Source: Plakobranchus ocellatus
Taxonomy: Eukaryota > Mollusca > Gastropoda > Plakobranchidae
Assembly (NCBI GenBank): GCA_019648995.1
Contig: BLXT01002485.1
Location: 804,773 to 828,223, forward strand
DNA length: 23,451 nt
Direction: 5' to 3'
Part shown: in pieces, positions 1 through 11,700 of the stretch
Layout of the letters: each line of letters starts with the position of its first letter
How positions within the stretch are numbered: position 1 is the stretch's first letter
The notes under the pieces: generated by a model
What the model saw: the letters and a program-made list of their open reading frames with translations, nothing else
What the model was told of the DNA's origin: nothing
Database searches by the model: none
Translations under genes and position numbers: made by a program

Positions 1-539
1 AGCGCTTCAACAGATACCTCAAGCATGGAATTCAAGCTTTCCACGCTGGTGGTGAAGCCTGGTCATCGGGTATCCAGGCCTTACCTCGAAACTATCGTGC
101 CACTGCCGCTACTCCGCACGATAAGAGTCCAGGTGAGATTATGTTCAACCGACCTCCCCGCCTGCCTTTCCAGATTCCAGCGTCTGCTCCTCAGGTGCAC
201 CCACCACCACCGCAGCCCGGTACGACGGTGCCCTTGGCGTGCAACAACCACTCGCGAGGACCTTACCGCGTGGGCGACAAAGTGCTTGCCCGCCGTCCAC
301 AAGTCCTGAAAGGTCAGTCTCCCTGGAGTAAACCCCTGAATGTCCTGGAAGTCCTCGGTAACTGGACCTACAAACTCTCCGACCAGCAGAAATGGAATGC
401 TCGCAAGCTCAGGTGCTTCCAGGAGCCTGAGGTCCAACTTCTGCACCATCCCCAAGTCCCGGCACCGGCTCCAAGACGTTCGGCCCGACAGAACCGTGGA
501 GTGCCTCCTCTGCGTTATCCAGATGAACACTGTACATAA
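1..539 (+). CDS. Ty3/gypsy retrotransposon pol, integrase C-terminal end (partial)
   Basis: An open frame runs from position 3 (already open at the window edge) to TAA at 537-539. Landmarks are ALPRNYRATAATPH, SPGEIMFNRPPRLP (the usual end of the integrase core region) and GPYRVGDKVLARR...GNWTYKL, the GPY/F-type module of Ty3/gypsy integrases, then a Pro/Arg-rich tail. It is followed by a polypurine tract and an LTR in the same direction. The frame is intact over the visible part; whether the element is complete lies outside the window. Confidence 0.85.
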   Translation, partial: RFNRYLKHGIQAFHAGGEAWSSGIQALPRNYRATAATPHDKSPGEIMFNRPPRLPFQIPASAPQVHPPPPQPGTTVPLACNNHSRGPYRVGDKVLARRPQVLKGQSPWSKPLNVLEVLGNWTYKLSDQQKWNARKLRCFQEPEVQLLHHPQVPAPAPRRSARQNRGVPPLRYPDEHCT

Positions 540-574
540 GACTTGACTTTTCTTTTCATATAATGTCTTTTTCT

Positions 575-588
575 AGGAAGAAAGAGGA
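575..588 (+). other. Polypurine tract of the gypsy element
   Basis: The purine run AGGAAGAAAGAGGA lies immediately before TGTTGTG. This is the expected plus-strand priming site just upstream of a 3' LTR. Confidence 0.75.
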
Positions 589-960
589 TGTTGTGTCGCG
601 CATAGGCCTCAGCCTCGATGACGCCCCATAGGTTAACGTATTAACCCTAAGCGATAAAGATGTCAGTGACAAGGGAAGTTGGGTCGCAAAGATCAGGCGT
701 GAGAGACTTGGGTGTGGGTTTGTACGTTATCGTTGTTTCAGTCGTAGTGTGGCAGCGAGAGCGTGAAGAGGTTTTTATCCTTCACTAACGTTCTTATTAT
801 ACTTACAGTGTTCAATCTATCTTTGTTGTACATATTCTATATTTCAAGTGTAATCAATTTAGTTCACATATAACCAATACAGTTCACATATTAGTTGTTC
901 CTATATCTAGTAATAAACTCCGCGGTTGTTTGAAATTGGACTTCATCGTCTACTTACACA
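589..960 (+). mobile_element. 3' LTR of the Ty3/gypsy element (about 372 bp)
   Basis: It starts TGTTGTGTCGCG directly after the polypurine tract, and I place its end at ...CTACTTACACA, giving the TG...CA form. An AATAAA at 912-917 lies near the end, where an R-region polyadenylation signal is expected. The right edge is inferred from the TG/CA rule and from piggyBac coding sequence starting just after. The partner LTR is outside the window. Confidence 0.7.
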
Positions 961-1342
961 AACTGTGACATTTCTGTTATTAGATATTAAGGATACAACA
1001 AGTTTGTGTAATGCATTCCTTTTAGCAAAGAAAGAAGGCTATGACAAACATCTACTCAATTTCATGGAGAGTGTCATCTTGTCGTGGCTCTTTGACGACC
1101 GTACACCTGCAGTGCCTGCACAAACTGATGATGAAGTCAGGTGCACTGAGAGACATTTCCCTGCACCCATTCCACCAAATGAGAGCAAAGCAAGACCCAC
1201 TAGGATATGTATTGTATGCTCCAAGAGAGGCATCAAACGGAAAGAAGTGAGAAATCACTGCCCAGATTGCCCCTCCAAGCCTGCGCTTTGCTATCCTGAC
1301 TATCACAGGGATTATCATACACGGATGGTCTATTGGATGTGA
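961..1342 (+). pseudogene. piggyBac-type transposase C-terminal fragment, interrupted by the gypsy insertion
   Basis: The frame continues to TGA at 1340-1342. It holds the end of the catalytic region (LLLDIKDTTSLCNAFLLAKK) and the piggyBac Cys-rich C-terminal domain: CIVCSKRGIKRKEVRNHCPD, then C..KPALCYPDYHRDYHT. The upstream part is missing because the LTR abuts position 960. The lost 5' part makes it a broken copy, although the remaining frame has no stop. Confidence 0.8.
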
Positions 1343-1796
1343 CTAGCAAGGTAAGCTAACATTTGTAGATATTTGTGTACAATGTAGAGTGCATATTTTC
1401 CCATTTTTCCTTGTTCTATGCTTGGTAATTTAGATATGGTTTATTGTTGCTGTTGTTGGGACAAGCTCCGCCCCCTTTTTCCCAATTATTATGTAAAAAA
1501 AAATACCAACATCAATTTGCAAATTTTTTTTTTGGTCAATCAAGTAGACTATCATTCTCAGAATATACATGCAAATTTTCAAAAAGATATACGAGGTAAA
1601 ATACGAGAGTTTTGGCCACAGTTCAGATTCATGTCTTATATAGCAATTTACTCCCCGGCACAGGGCATTACAAATCCTAGGGCAGTCAAGAAGTTAAAAC
1701 TTTAAATACTAAACAGTGACATCTGTCTCTTGTCATACAAGACTGATCAGTTAAACATCACACATTTTAAAGCTAAGATATGAGATGCCTGTTGAT
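1343..1796. other. Spacer between piggyBac fragment and 3' end of the host gene
   Basis: AT-rich DNA with poly-A and poly-T runs. The piggyBac right terminus probably lies here (for example, TTAA at about 1694), but I could not define it. No coding or RNA gene is supported. Confidence 0.4.
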
Positions 1797-1802
1797 TTAT
1801 TT
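1797..1802 (-). promoter_or_regulatory. Candidate polyadenylation signal AATAAA
   Basis: Plus-strand TTTATT reads AATAAA on the gene's strand. A GT-rich stretch (AATGTGTGATGTTT) follows about 30-45 nt downstream, as expected of a cleavage region. Confidence 0.4.
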
Positions 1803-2248
1803 CCTGGTGAATCTATTAGTTTACAAATCTCTTATCCTTCTTTATCTTATCCTGTTTGAATAAATTTCATCATCATTTAAAAACAAATCAACATGCAAAC
1901 TACCAGTCAATTCTTAGCCTGCTTCCCTTGTAACCACTGCATAGAAAATATCACTACGAATCCCTTCACAAAAAAAAATCGATACAGATGTTGTTAAGGA
2001 GAGAAAATTAGAGCCCAGATGTGTTTATCAAACATCCTGAGGACATTGAAACAATGTGGGTTGGATAGTTGACCAGACCTTACCAAATAAAAGATGTTTC
2101 TGTAGGTTTAGATTAAGTTAGCTTCTGTCCATGGAACTTAGGCATCTATTATACAATGAGAAACTCGACTAAGCTTTTCAGGGAATTAAACCTTATACAA
2201 AAATTGCATTTTAAAATCTGAAATCTCCAGTACCACGGCATCTTTTAT
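1797..2248 (-). other. ZNF236: Putative 3' UTR of the ZNF236-like gene
   Basis: Non-coding, AT-rich sequence follows the stop. The nearest canonical AATAAA on the minus strand is at 1802-1797, which would give a 3' UTR of about 450-470 nt. No other gene starts in this interval. Confidence 0.45.
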
Positions 2249-2751
2249 CTAACTATAGGAGAACTGGAACATGTCGATATCGTTCATGTCAAGGCCTGCC
2301 ACAACACCAACCATCTCAGACTTGGGGTCAACTTCCTCCTCCTCCTGCTCCTCCTCGTCCTCCTCATCATCCTCTGCAGCAGCCCCCACCCCCAGGCTTG
2401 CACCAACATGAGTATCGCCCTCATTGGACAGCGACACAGCAGACACGGTGGGTGCCGAGGTGTCCACTGCTGCTACCAGTTGACTGATCCCTGCAGCTGT
2501 TGTGGACATCGACTGCTGCTGCTGCTGCTGCTGGGGTTGTTTCGGCCGCTGACCAAACCCCATGGTGGACACCATGTCTGTGTGGTGGGCACGCTTGATG
2601 TGAGTCTTCAGGTTTCCACTTTGTACGAATGATGCAGGGCAATACGGGCATATGTGAGGCTTCTCTCCACTATGTTTACGTAAGTGTACCTGCAAGGCAT
2701 TCTTCTGGTTGAAAGCCTTGCTGCAAATCTCACATGTAAACGGCCGCTCAC
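2249..2751 (-). CDS. ZNF236: Exon 24 (terminal): fingers 16, 17, acidic C-terminus, stop
   Basis: The acceptor is TTTTTTCTAG before 2751, phase 1. It encodes [20 protein letters not shown] (finger 16) and finger 17 ([17 protein letters not shown]...H), then [12 protein letters not shown], a Ser/Thr/Val segment, and an acidic run from about 2373 to 2309. The last residues are [13 protein letters not shown] before TAG. The acidic, Met/Phe-containing tail could be an activation surface (inference). Confidence 0.93.
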
Positions 2752-5700
2752 CTAGAAAAAAAACAGGGATGCAGAGTTTGAGACTATGTGAGAAAGATGA
2801 ACAATGAAGACAGAAAAATATTGTTTCAGCATTGTTGGAGCATTTATTGAGCTGATAGTTAAGAGACAAACAGGAACTGATTATAGCTCAGACGATAATA
2901 TGATAAACAGAAGATTTCAAATTTTTTTCTACTGAAACAGATGAGAACATTGCAAGCAATTTAACTCATTCTACCCTGGTCTAGCATGCCGATTAACTAG
3001 GTCATGGACTGGCTTCCCAGCACCGAGCCTTCCCACCGGACCAGCTATTTTTAGCTGTGTTCATGGTTATTATTGTTTTGGTTTTGGGCCGTAGATTATC
3101 ATAAAAGTTTTTTTTTTCCTGATTTTCAGGAAGTTTTTAATAAAGTTTAATGAAGCCATGCATAAATACTTTTAATACACTGGCGCTCATTTGTAGAAAA
3201 TACTATAAAAATAAAGGCAATGTAAGTGAGCCATCGATTACAGCAGCTAAAACAGGTAAAAAAACGAAGTATTCAACAAAATTCTGATGTCACCGCTAGA
3301 ACTGTAAACTAACACTATTGTAGAAAGTCATGTGATGAAGATACTTTCATTTTTTCACTCTATAGAAGAGCTATTTGTAATGAAAAGATGATAACGTTGT
3401 AAACGTACATAGCCGAGTATAGCCGTGCTTAGTCTACAGCACTGAACCATGCTGTACGAGATAACTCGTGCTTGGTCCACAAAACTAGGTCAAGCTGTCC
3501 GAGCTATCTCGTACATAGGGCACAATGAGTTAATGCAATAAAGCATTTCTCGCTTATTTCCTCAAAGAGATGTTTAAACTTGATAATTTTCTTCAACTGC
3601 TTGGTGACTTAAAAAAAAAAAAGGCAAAAATTATGCACAGTGGAGCACGTTTAAACCAAAATTCTAGGGAGTATAATTTCTATTTTGATTTAAGCATAGC
3701 CCATTACATAAGTAAGATTTATAAAGGAGAGTGACCAGCTTCCGAAATATTAGGTTAAATCATCTCACCCATCGTTACACCACAATGTGAATGAACACAC
3801 CTATCCACAAAGCTTTCTCTATTTTTTAGAATTGGGTTTGCATGGAGTAATGCGAGAAACAAAGGGAAGGGCAAGGTGGGTAAAAAAAAAAGAAAAATTT
3901 TTTTTATGTGTCGGTCAGCCAATGACTGGACTTTCCCGGTAGTTTTTATTTCGGTTTAGCGACAGTAAGGCAGCCAATGCTTTCGGTTTACCGCATGTTT
4001 AATAAGAAAGGATAAGAGGAAAAATGGAAAGCTCTTCAACTTCTTTTCGGTTTAGCGTTTTTTTCGGTTCAGCTGTGATTCGGTTTAGGTGTGGTCTACT
4101 GTATCTATATTTTCAGCATCATTTAGAGCAATGGTCGTGTGATATTTTACATGGTCCCCCAAGCTCTGCGGCCATAAAAATTGAGATCAACCAAGTTATG
4201 GGCAAGCTATGCTACAAAATGACTCAAATTCAGCCATTTCTCTAGGGAGTATCTAAAGGTAATTCACTGTGAGCCTTGGATAAAAATAGCTGCCCTAAAT
4301 CTTACCTGTGTGGATACGCATGTGTCTTTCCAGCTGACTTGGTTTCTGGAAAGCTTTGAAGCAAACCATGCAGGTATGAGGTGTGGTTTTCACCTTCTTG
4401 GCTGCTGCACCAACCTGGCCACCTGCAGCTCCATGAGTGGCCATGTGGTCACGCAGGTGCGCAGCTCGCTTGAATCCTTTGAAGCAAATCTAGAAGTGGA
4501 AAATAAAACATTGAATGGAAAATAATATTCTCTCTTCTCTGTACTATATTATTAAATCTATGGACATGTTTACTTGTCTCCAAAGTTTTAGAAGATCTAC
4601 ACTGGTCAATTATTTTTGTGCCAAATACTATGGCGGAATGAAAAAAAAGAAGTAAATTATGTTAAAAACACGTTCATGAAGCTAAAAAGTCAACTTAGCA
4701 CTGCAAAATTCCATCTCTGTCAAATTTAATTTTAAAATGTTTGATTTTTTGGGGCGCTCTGCAAGGTGTCAATATTTGGGCAACAGTCAAATCGTTCCCA
4801 ACAAAAAAAAAAAGAGAAAAGAAAATGTAGGTCTCAGCAATTTGTCTCAAGCCAAGTTTATACATATCCAACAAAGTTACAGACTCACCCCACATATATG
4901 CTGGCGGTCAGCTCCGTCTGCCTGCTTCTCCACACCACTGACCTCTGCAGTGGGAATGAGGGCTGTTGTGTCCACCTGGTCCTCCTGATGCTGCTGCTGC
5001 ACCTGCTCCTGGCTGTTCTGCTCCCCACCAGGATCTTGCTCCTCCTCCTGGTCCATACCAGGCGCCTGGTGATCCTGCAAACACACAAGTGCCCACAGTG
5101 ATCATGAAATAGGAGAGATATGATTTAATGTATGCCTTGAGACAAGCCCTAAGAATCTAGACATCAAATGAGACATTTTTTTTTAAGGAAACAGATTATT
5201 TTCCCCGTACTAAATGCTTTAAACCAAGCTTATCTCGGCACAGAAAAATTTTAAATGGCGTCTTGATTGAGCAGATCTCTCTATATTTTCTCCTCAAGTG
5301 ATTCATCATATTCTAAAAAGAACAAAAACTAAAAAAAAAAAAATCATGCCTATTCTTCATTGATACGATTTGTTATTACAATACTCTTATCAATCAGAAT
5401 GATATTGCTACTGTCAACATTTTCTTGGTAATACATAACCTTAACACTAGCCTAGAAAAGAGAATTGTTCATCACTTTCTGTGTCAGAGATATACAAAAT
5501 GGTAATTTATGTTTGGATCAGGAAATTCTGTATTACTGTACACACTGGAGAAAGCAGAATGGAAAAGAGACAGAGAGAAAGAGTGTAAGTGATGTGCATA
5601 TATCTCACAAGAGCGGAAATGGCCACCATCCTTTGGTCATCTCCAGGTAGCATGTACTTGTCATCCTCATCCACCTCGGCTATCTTGTTGAGCCCCAGAT

Positions 5701-8700
5701 CCTGCTGCTGTGTCTGGCCTCCAGGCTGCTGTAAGACAGAAACATTTCATTACAGTCACACTGAAGACTCACATGAGAAAGCAAGTGAATTCTATCAGCT
5801 CTCGTATTATATTCTATGTTTTCTTTTTTCTTCTCTGTCTGCCCCAAACTAAAGAAACAAAAAGAGAGTAGTGTCTTCTCAAGCCACCAACCAAGTGAAA
5901 GATAATACAGATTATATGCAGATAATAACGCCCTCCTCTCCCACTCTAACCAAACAGGTGCAAGAGAAAACTGACAGGATAAAACGTTACAACAGCTAGG
6001 GTTGAACATTTTCATGGGGAAAACACTTTTACATAGACATAAACAACTGGATGATGTGGACAAATTCTGCCATTTTGAAAGAATAGTGGACAAAGGCTAG
6101 CATTTGGAAATTTAAACAAGGTCTAGCCCAGCAGGACACTTAGAGAAAGAATACAAATAAAAAGTGTTTAACTTAAAAATGTCAAATCTGTTTTGCTCTG
6201 TAAATGAGTTACATGGCAGCATACCAAAGAAAATACGAACAGACTGCAAGTCTTTGTCAAAAGATGTTTCAGTAAAATCTAAAAGGTCCAATTTTAGGAC
6301 AAAGTAACCACTCAAAAACTGCACAAAAGATCAAATGCAAACAGAGATTAAAAGAGGAAAATGGTGATGGATAGGACACACACATTGAGGAAGGATACAA
6401 CCAACAGAGCAAGAATGGATTTGAGACAGAACCCACAGGGAGTCAGATCCAGAGGAAGACTCAACGAGCACATGGAGATGTGAGACCATGGCAGAAATAG
6501 GCAAGACCTGGAAGGTACTAGATACATGATAGGCAGATTTTGAGATCCATAATGGCATGCTCTACTACAGTTTGAGGGCTTAACGATGATATTGATAATT
6601 ATCAGCATAAAAATTAAGCCTTTTACAGCAGCAATAGTGTAATAAGTATTAAAGCAGTTGTTGTCATTCTCAGTTTTCTGCATCCAAATTCTGTCGTAAC
6701 TCTTGAGGTGAAAAATCTTGCAGAATTTGATAACTAAGCTGTGATGAGTACACTCTTAAAGGCAGAAATAAAGCATTATATTTTTCCATGGCTGATTTTT
6801 TTGCCCACTAAAAGTCTTATAGTATGTAACAAAATGGTGTCTTGGATTACAATGTATATGAATATAGCCCTTCATCACTTTAATGATAACATACTTAAGA
6901 TTTTGGCCCTTCCACCTCTTCACTTGCAAGATTGGCATAGTACAATAGCAATACATAGACGCTTAAGAGAAGAAACAGTTTGGATGGTACCAATTACAAA
7001 AAAGTATTTAAATATGTTCACTTTTTTTTAAAATTAAATTTAAATCTTGGGTTAAAAGTACATAATTCCTTTAGAATGTAATCCTATGAAACAAAGCTGC
7101 TTTTCATCACTATGTATCTTCATAAAACTATAGACTAAAAGAAAAAGAATAATTATGTAGATGAGAATTACATTAACACAACCTTTCTCTCACGATGAGA
7201 AAAAGTCAAAACTCATGATCACCATTATGCTAGTGTTTGTAGGGAACTAACCTGTGCCATGTAGGAAGATGCTGCCATATCATCTGCATCTGACTTAGAC
7301 AGCTGATGAGCTTGCAGATCTGACAGTGAGGTCACGTGCTAGAGACAGGGACACAAAGAGAACACAACTCATACGGTCTCATCAATATATACAGCATGGA
7401 CATAAGACAGGTCTTGTAAGACTTATCAAAACATTCAAATATGTTGGATATCACAAGAAAAATAGAAGCGACACTCATTTTAGAGTTCTAGCCACCTTCT
7501 GTTTTTCTATTTAATGGAAAATTGGCATTCCTAATGACAACAATTTTGTTATAAGTTGTAGGCCAGATCTCTTTCTCTCTCTCTCACACTCTTTGTCTGC
7601 ATGTCTATCAGAGTCTAAACCTTACTGTTATGTGTATGCCATGCATAAGACCATGGTCCCCAGTGGCTCCTATGCTGTCTCCACAAGCCATCTGTCGAGC
7701 AATCAGAGCATCTGTCCCATTGAGTCTGTCCTGGCCCATGATAGAGTCTGAGCCATGAGCAGTGGCCTGTTGCAAGTAGTTCTCCTGAGGCGTGTGTGAA
7801 GATTGACCAATAAGAGCATCCACCCCTGGTCTGTGCAGTCTATGTGGCTGTTGGCTTAACAGTGTGTCTGATATCCTGTGCGGCCCAATCATCTGGTGAA
7901 CATAGCGAGCAGCCATATTTGATTTATAAAATAATATGTCCACAGTACACCTGTGGCAATAATTATATATTCTGGAATGAGGCTAAAAGGATTGGTAGTC
8001 ATATTTTGAACTTTTTAAGTAGTTAAATCCAAGAACTGCAATCCATGCAATATGCAACGCTGAAAACTGGATAGGGATATAATAATTCTACTTTTAACAT
8101 TGACTGTTTAATGTTTGAAAAAGCCAGTTAAAAAAAAAAAAAAAAAAAACCAACCAAAAAAACCCCCCATAAATTCTGTTTTCTCCAAAGAGTTACATGC
8201 AACATATCACTCATTAGAACTTTTCTCAAGACATTCTTTGTTGTTATAAATTTACACTGACGTCACCATCTGATGCAAGGGGGTGTTAAAATTCTGTTCA
8301 TTTAAATTTACATTGTAGCCCAGTTTTCAAACCTATATACACTTAATCAAGTTTTCTCTCCGTTAACTTTTAATTTAAATTAATTTTTCTTTAATTTTTT
8401 CCTAAACCCTTCAAAACAGCCTATGAATATGATGTATATTCTACTCTAAATGTCAGCATCCCTTGTGAGGAAGCACTGATATATGATGGCAATAAAATAC
8501 TTCTTATGTCATTTTTTTTTTCTCTCTCCAATTTTTAAAACTTTTGCTTCATTCTCTATAGGCTGAGTTAGCTCCCAGTTATGAACCGAATGGCAAACTA
8601 CTATGACCACTAGAAAAGCCACCTCACCTGTACAGCACTGTTGCTGCTGCTGATACCGGGTTGATGCTGTTGTTGATGATGATGGTGTTGTTGTTGTTGT

Positions 8701-11700
8701 TGCTGTTGCTGCTGAGATATGGCTGTGACACCCTCAGCTCCTGTCTGAACCATCAGACCCTCAGACCTCAGCTGATTCAGAATTGCTTCAGACACTTGGA
8801 TGGTCTGGCCTAGTAGACCGTCTGCATTAGACCCTGCATGGGATGACCACATCATTAGTTTAGGCATGTATAGAGATTTATTCAACACCAAGATGGATAA
8901 CATTTTCCTTGCCACATTTTTAGGATGCATTTTTTTCCCAGCTGTTGACATTGATAAAATTATTGATTTCATCACATGACATGTATGTGAGCATAAGCAA
9001 CAATATTTCTGTACAGATTTCTATCAATCTGTTGTTCAAGTCAGCATGTCCATCACATTAGCTGCCACTAACTATTCTGCTAAACTGTCCTATCTGTTCT
9101 AAAAAGGTAACCTAAGACTGTTTATAGACAAGTCAAAGGAAATTTCAATAAATCCCCCAATAACACTTAATAATAAACATAATAATTGTGACAGATTAAT
9201 GAATTTTTTCTACTGCAGCCAACAATCTGGAAGCAACATATTTTACAACTTAATAAATAATAATAATAATAAAACAAAGACAGAAATAAAATAAAATAAA
9301 ACAAAACCTTCATTAAATCTTTAATTCTTGTTAAGGTAAGCTATTGAGGGGAAAGGTAGCTGAGTATTGATACTTGTGCCTAATGATAATTCCAGCTGCC
9401 TCAAATACTAACCATCAGCATCCTGCAAGCCCTGGTGCCTCATGAGCGCCTCGCCATTTCCTGCTATAGACTGCTGGCTCATCAGGTTGTCTGAGCTGAC
9501 ATTGGAGGACGCTGCCCCTGATAGGACAATGTTAGCCCCCATATCAGCCCCAACCTGTGACAGGTCTGCAGTGATGTTGGGCTGGATACCATTGGGGTTG
9601 ATGGTGATGAAGCCATTCTGCTGAAGTTGCTGTAGTAGCGAGGCATCAATCTGGACCTGTCACAGGTAAATATGAACACATATACTATATTCATTAATCA
9701 CTAGAGGATTTTACGAACACATATACCATATTCATTAATCAATAGAGGATTTTACTGAAGGCCCAGTTTCTTTTCATGTATTGTTTTAACAAAATCATTA
9801 TAATATCAAATATGAAAATTTGAAAAAAGAAAAATGTTCAATTTTAATTCAATGAAGATATAAATAAAGAGAGTGCCAAAAGTTCAAATTAGATTGAAAT
9901 TTGTTCAGAGTTAAAATAACATCCAGCGAAGACTTACTGCCTGTTGAAGAAATCCTTGATCCATGCCGGATATCTGAAAGCCTTGGTTGATCTGACCGAG
10001 AGGAGCAATGTGCAACTGAAGCCCATTGTTCTCCAGGCCCTGTGGAACCTGCAGAGATGAAGGATTCAAAACCTCATCTTTGATCATCATGACCATGAAT
10101 ACCGCTTATGAATTGATGTTAACAAAAAATGCCCACATTTAGTCATTTCTACACATTGTTTTTCATTTTTCTGAATGTAATGATGTCTTCAGCCTTAAAA
10201 AACAACTTCAATCAATTGTAAACCCCAACACATGCCTGGAAAAATAAACACATGAGACAAAAAAAAAAATATCTGAAATGCATAGACAAAACACAACATA
10301 ACAGAGAAAAGTGATTACTTCCACATCGTAAGAATTCTCTTTGTTTTAGTCAAAAAAGAATCCACAACTATAATCGTTTTAAAAGAGGTATTTTAAGAAG
10401 CATTACAAATTTCATCAAAATTTCTTCCTTCTAATATTAAGCAAAGGTAGAATGGAATGACTACCAAGATCATTTATAGTATACAGTAAAAGTAAAGCTT
10501 ATCCATGATGAAAATGATGAAAAAAATCTATTTCAAAACAAACCATCTATTAGTGAAAGCATTTAACAACTTTAAAATGCTAATTCATGTGCAGAAATCT
10601 TCAGCTGAGCTGTGGCAATCAAATCTGACAAAATTAGAGGTAAAAAAAAAAACAACCCATAAACCATAAAAATGAAATGTTCCATTCTATTCCCTGTGAG
10701 TTGACTCTCTCTCTCTCTCTCTATAGATATATGCAATGAGACTTTACTCACGCTGATCTGGGTAGGCAGAGGCTGTGTCTCCATAGGTGCCGTGTCATTT
10801 ACAGCCAGCTGAACTGGTACAAGTGCCTGGTTCTGTAGCAAAGACTGATCCACACTGATCACCTGGTTACCCAATCCCTGGTCTACTCCTATCACCTGCC
10901 CAGCCATTGGGGCATCCATTGTTAACACCTGCTGGACAAGACAGGCAACAGAAACTAGGTTCAAACATACTGGGGTTACTTTGGATCAATTCAAGCATAC
11001 TTCTGAGGTAAATTCTAGCAACATATTTCTTTGTAACCATGATCTCTGATATAATCTTGAGCTCACCTGGTTCCCTGTGGGCTGTCCAGCATTGTCCTTG
11101 GTGAAGAGACACAAAATCTGCTGCTGAGGTTGTTGCGGCTGTTGTGACATGGCTGTATTCTGGGAGGAGGTCATCAGTGGTTGATGCTGAGTGGTTTTAC
11201 TTGGTTTCTTCTTGGCAACACCTTCAGCTGAAAGAAAAACGGCAGAAAGGTCAGCTGTAAAGCTATTAAGTTAATCTCTCACCTGAGGCAAATCAATGTT
11301 GAAAACGGATATTCCTTTGACAACCAATTCTTAGCACAAGAGGAAATGTTTCGATATCCTACATTAAATAAGAAACAATTTATGCTTATGCAGTCACAGT
11401 TGAATAAACAGATTTGCTCTTACTCTTTATCCACAGAAATTTGATTTCAGAGTCAACTTTTTTTAAACCTGTATTTTCAAAATTTCCTTTGTACCTATAC
11501 AAGCTACAAACCTGTGCATGTTTAAATTTCAAAGTTCAAATACATTTCGATTTAACAGGCAAAGCTGAGCAACACCTGACAGAAATGCAGAGCTTGATTG
11601 AATTCATTGCGCTGTATTTCAATACAATCATTTTTTTTATTTTTCTTCTTCACTTCTTAGCTCCTGATGTTAGCACAAAACACACAGAGTATAGAAAAAC

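Larger units (their letters stand above)
2752..4305 (-). other. Intron 23/24 with a MITE and a degenerate repeat cluster
   Basis: It holds the TTAA-flanked MITE at 2961-3533 and a cluster of CGGTTTA motifs at 3951-4103. The rest is AT-rich with no supported gene. Confidence 0.7.

Noticed and set aside
4737..5101. Leu-rich plus-strand frames opposite exon 22
   Set aside because: Antisense of Gln/Glu codons (CAG/GAG read as CTG/CTC); the resemblance to a membrane segment is an artefact.
7626..7943. ATG upstream of exon 19 as an independent start
   Set aside because: The segment is preceded by an AG acceptor in the right phase and fits the continuous gene; the upstream frame is intron.
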